Shown here piece after piece: positions 5,815-6,674 of a stretch of 6,674 nt of DNA. The notes below the pieces were generated by a model. It was not told where the DNA came from, ran no database searches, and was given only the letters and a program-made list of their open reading frames with translations. This stretch comes from JBQTHP01 sp052389755 (GTDB lineage: Bacteria; Pseudomonadota; Gammaproteobacteria; Steroidobacterales; Steroidobacteraceae). Location of the stretch: contig JBQTHP010000172.1 of NCBI GenBank assembly GCA_052389755.1, positions 1-6,674 of the forward strand, written 5' to 3'. Made by a program: the position numbers and the translations under genes. Numbering within the stretch: position 1 is the first letter of the stretch; each line of letters opens with the position of its first letter.

Positions 5815-6636
5815 TCAGGCACCGAGGAAGAGATCGGTCTGCAGCCTGCTTCCCGGCTTGACGGCATAGCCGCTGAGGTCGGTGATACCCGCCTCGCGCA
5901 GCACCTCGTCATCGAGGAAGAACTGCCCCGTGGCGCTGCGGCTCTCGCGCGTCAGGATGTGGTGGGCGGCATCGGCCACGATCTCGGGCCTACGGCCCCC
6001 CTCCGCCGAGACTCCCGGAATCATGTTGATCGCAGCGGTTGCGATCAGCGTGCGCGGCCACAGTGCGTTGACCGCAATGCCGTCGCCGCGGAATTCCTCC
6101 GCCATGCCGAGCACGCACATGCTCATGCCGTACTTCGCCATCGTGTACGCGACGTGCGGTGCGAACCATTTTGCCTTCATCGACAGCGGCGGCGAGAGCA
6201 TGAGCACGTGCGGATTCGCCGCCTTCTTCAGGTGCGGGATGCACGCCTGCGTGCAGAGGAACGTGCCGCGCGCGTTGACGCCCATCATGAGATCGAAACG
6301 CTTCATCGGCGTCTCGAGCGTGCCCGTGAGGCTGATCGCGCTCGCGTTGTTCACAAGGATGTCGATGCCGCCGAAGCGCTCCACCGCCTTCGCGACCGCG
6401 CCGTACACCTGATCTTCGAGGCGGATGTCCACGGCGAGAGGCAGGGCCTTGCCGCCCGCCGCTTCGACCTCCTGCGCCGTGCTGTGGATCGTGCCCGGCA
6501 GCTTCGGATGCGGCTCGGCGGTTTTCGCGGCGACGACGACGTTCGCGCCGTCGCGCGCCGCACGTAGCGCGATGGCCTTGCCGATCCCGCGGCTCGCGCC
6601 GCTGATGAAGAGCGTTTTCCCGGCGAGAGTGCTCAT
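5815..6636 (-). CDS. SDR-family oxidoreductase, HSDL2-like
   Basis: This 273-residue protein is a classical-type short-chain dehydrogenase/reductase that should bind NAD(P)H. Features in order are the cofactor loop GASRGIG (13-19), Asp70 before the adenine pocket (LAVDIR), NNAS (96-99), the structural Asn121 (GVNARG), the likely catalytic Ser148 in LSPPLS, and Tyr164/Lys168 in YTMAKYG. The segments TAEPHPKLPGTI, ACIPHLKK and VLGMAEEFRGDGIAVNALWP are signatures of the subgroup related to the N-terminal domain of eukaryotic HSDL2, and no SCP2 sterol-carrier domain follows. The substrate is not known; lipid or fatty-acyl metabolism is only a guess from the relatives. The start at 6636 is supported by GGAGGT five bases upstream (6642-6647). 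The gene converges on the preceding gene and shows no link to the signalling locus. It could be the last gene of an operon that continues beyond the window. Confidence 0.92.
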   Translation of the reverse strand: MSTLAGKTLFISGASRGIGKAIALRAARDGANVVVAAKTAEPHPKLPGTIHSTAQEVEAAGGKALPLAVDIRLEDQVYGAVAKAVERFGGIDILVNNASAISLTGTLETPMKRFDLMMGVNARGTFLCTQACIPHLKKAANPHVLMLSPPLSMKAKWFAPHVAYTMAKYGMSMCVLGMAEEFRGDGIAVNALWPRTLIATAAINMIPGVSAEGGRRPEIVADAAHHILTRESRSATGQFFLDDEVLREAGITDLSGYAVKPGSRLQTDLFLGA

Positions 6637-6641
6637 CGTCC

Positions 6642-6647
6642 ACCTCC
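6642..6647 (-). promoter_or_regulatory. Ribosome binding site of the SDR gene
   Basis: On the minus strand GGAGGT precedes the ATG by five bases. It fixes the start at 6636. The 27 bases beyond it to the window edge are too short to judge a promoter. Confidence 0.7.
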
Positions 6648-6674
6648 AGGAGCCTGTGCGGATACTAGGCGCGA

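Overview
This high-GC window reads like the chromosome of a proteobacterium. A gamma- or betaproteobacterium is my inference, based on a SlyB-type outer-membrane lipoprotein, Sec signal peptides typical of Gram-negative bacteria, an ECF-type sigma/anti-sigma pair and an HSDL2-like short-chain dehydrogenase. No rRNA, tRNA, CRISPR array, transposase or phage gene is visible.

Layout, left to right. The left edge (1-77) holds short tandem heptamers and a perfect hairpin after a minus-strand lipoprotein gene of the SlyB family (77-529). Upstream of it, still on the minus strand, is what looks like a frameshifted gene for a small exported protein (564-948). Next comes a minus-strand gene for an exported, extremely Ser/Ala-rich protein (1070-1708), followed by a good hairpin terminator (1010-1048). 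The 263-bp gap 1709-1971 contains the most unusual DNA in the window: two interleaved long inverted repeats. A minus-strand secreted subtilase (1972-3261) is divergent, across 73 bp, from a plus-strand sigma factor (3335-3829) and anti-sigma factor (3826-4572) that overlap by ATGA. On the same strand follows an exported protein with a VirB10/TrbI-like beta domain interrupted by Gly/Ala-rich segments (4674-5753). A strong hairpin separates it from a convergent SDR oxidoreductase (5815-6636).

How the genes may work together (inference): the sigma and membrane-anchored anti-sigma form a classical signalling unit. The divergent secreted subtilase and the downstream exported low-complexity protein are the natural candidates for its regulator or targets, which would make 1972-5753 one envelope-signalling locus. 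The SlyB-like lipoprotein and the Ser/Ala-rich protein would be further envelope components. The SDR at the right end looks unrelated.
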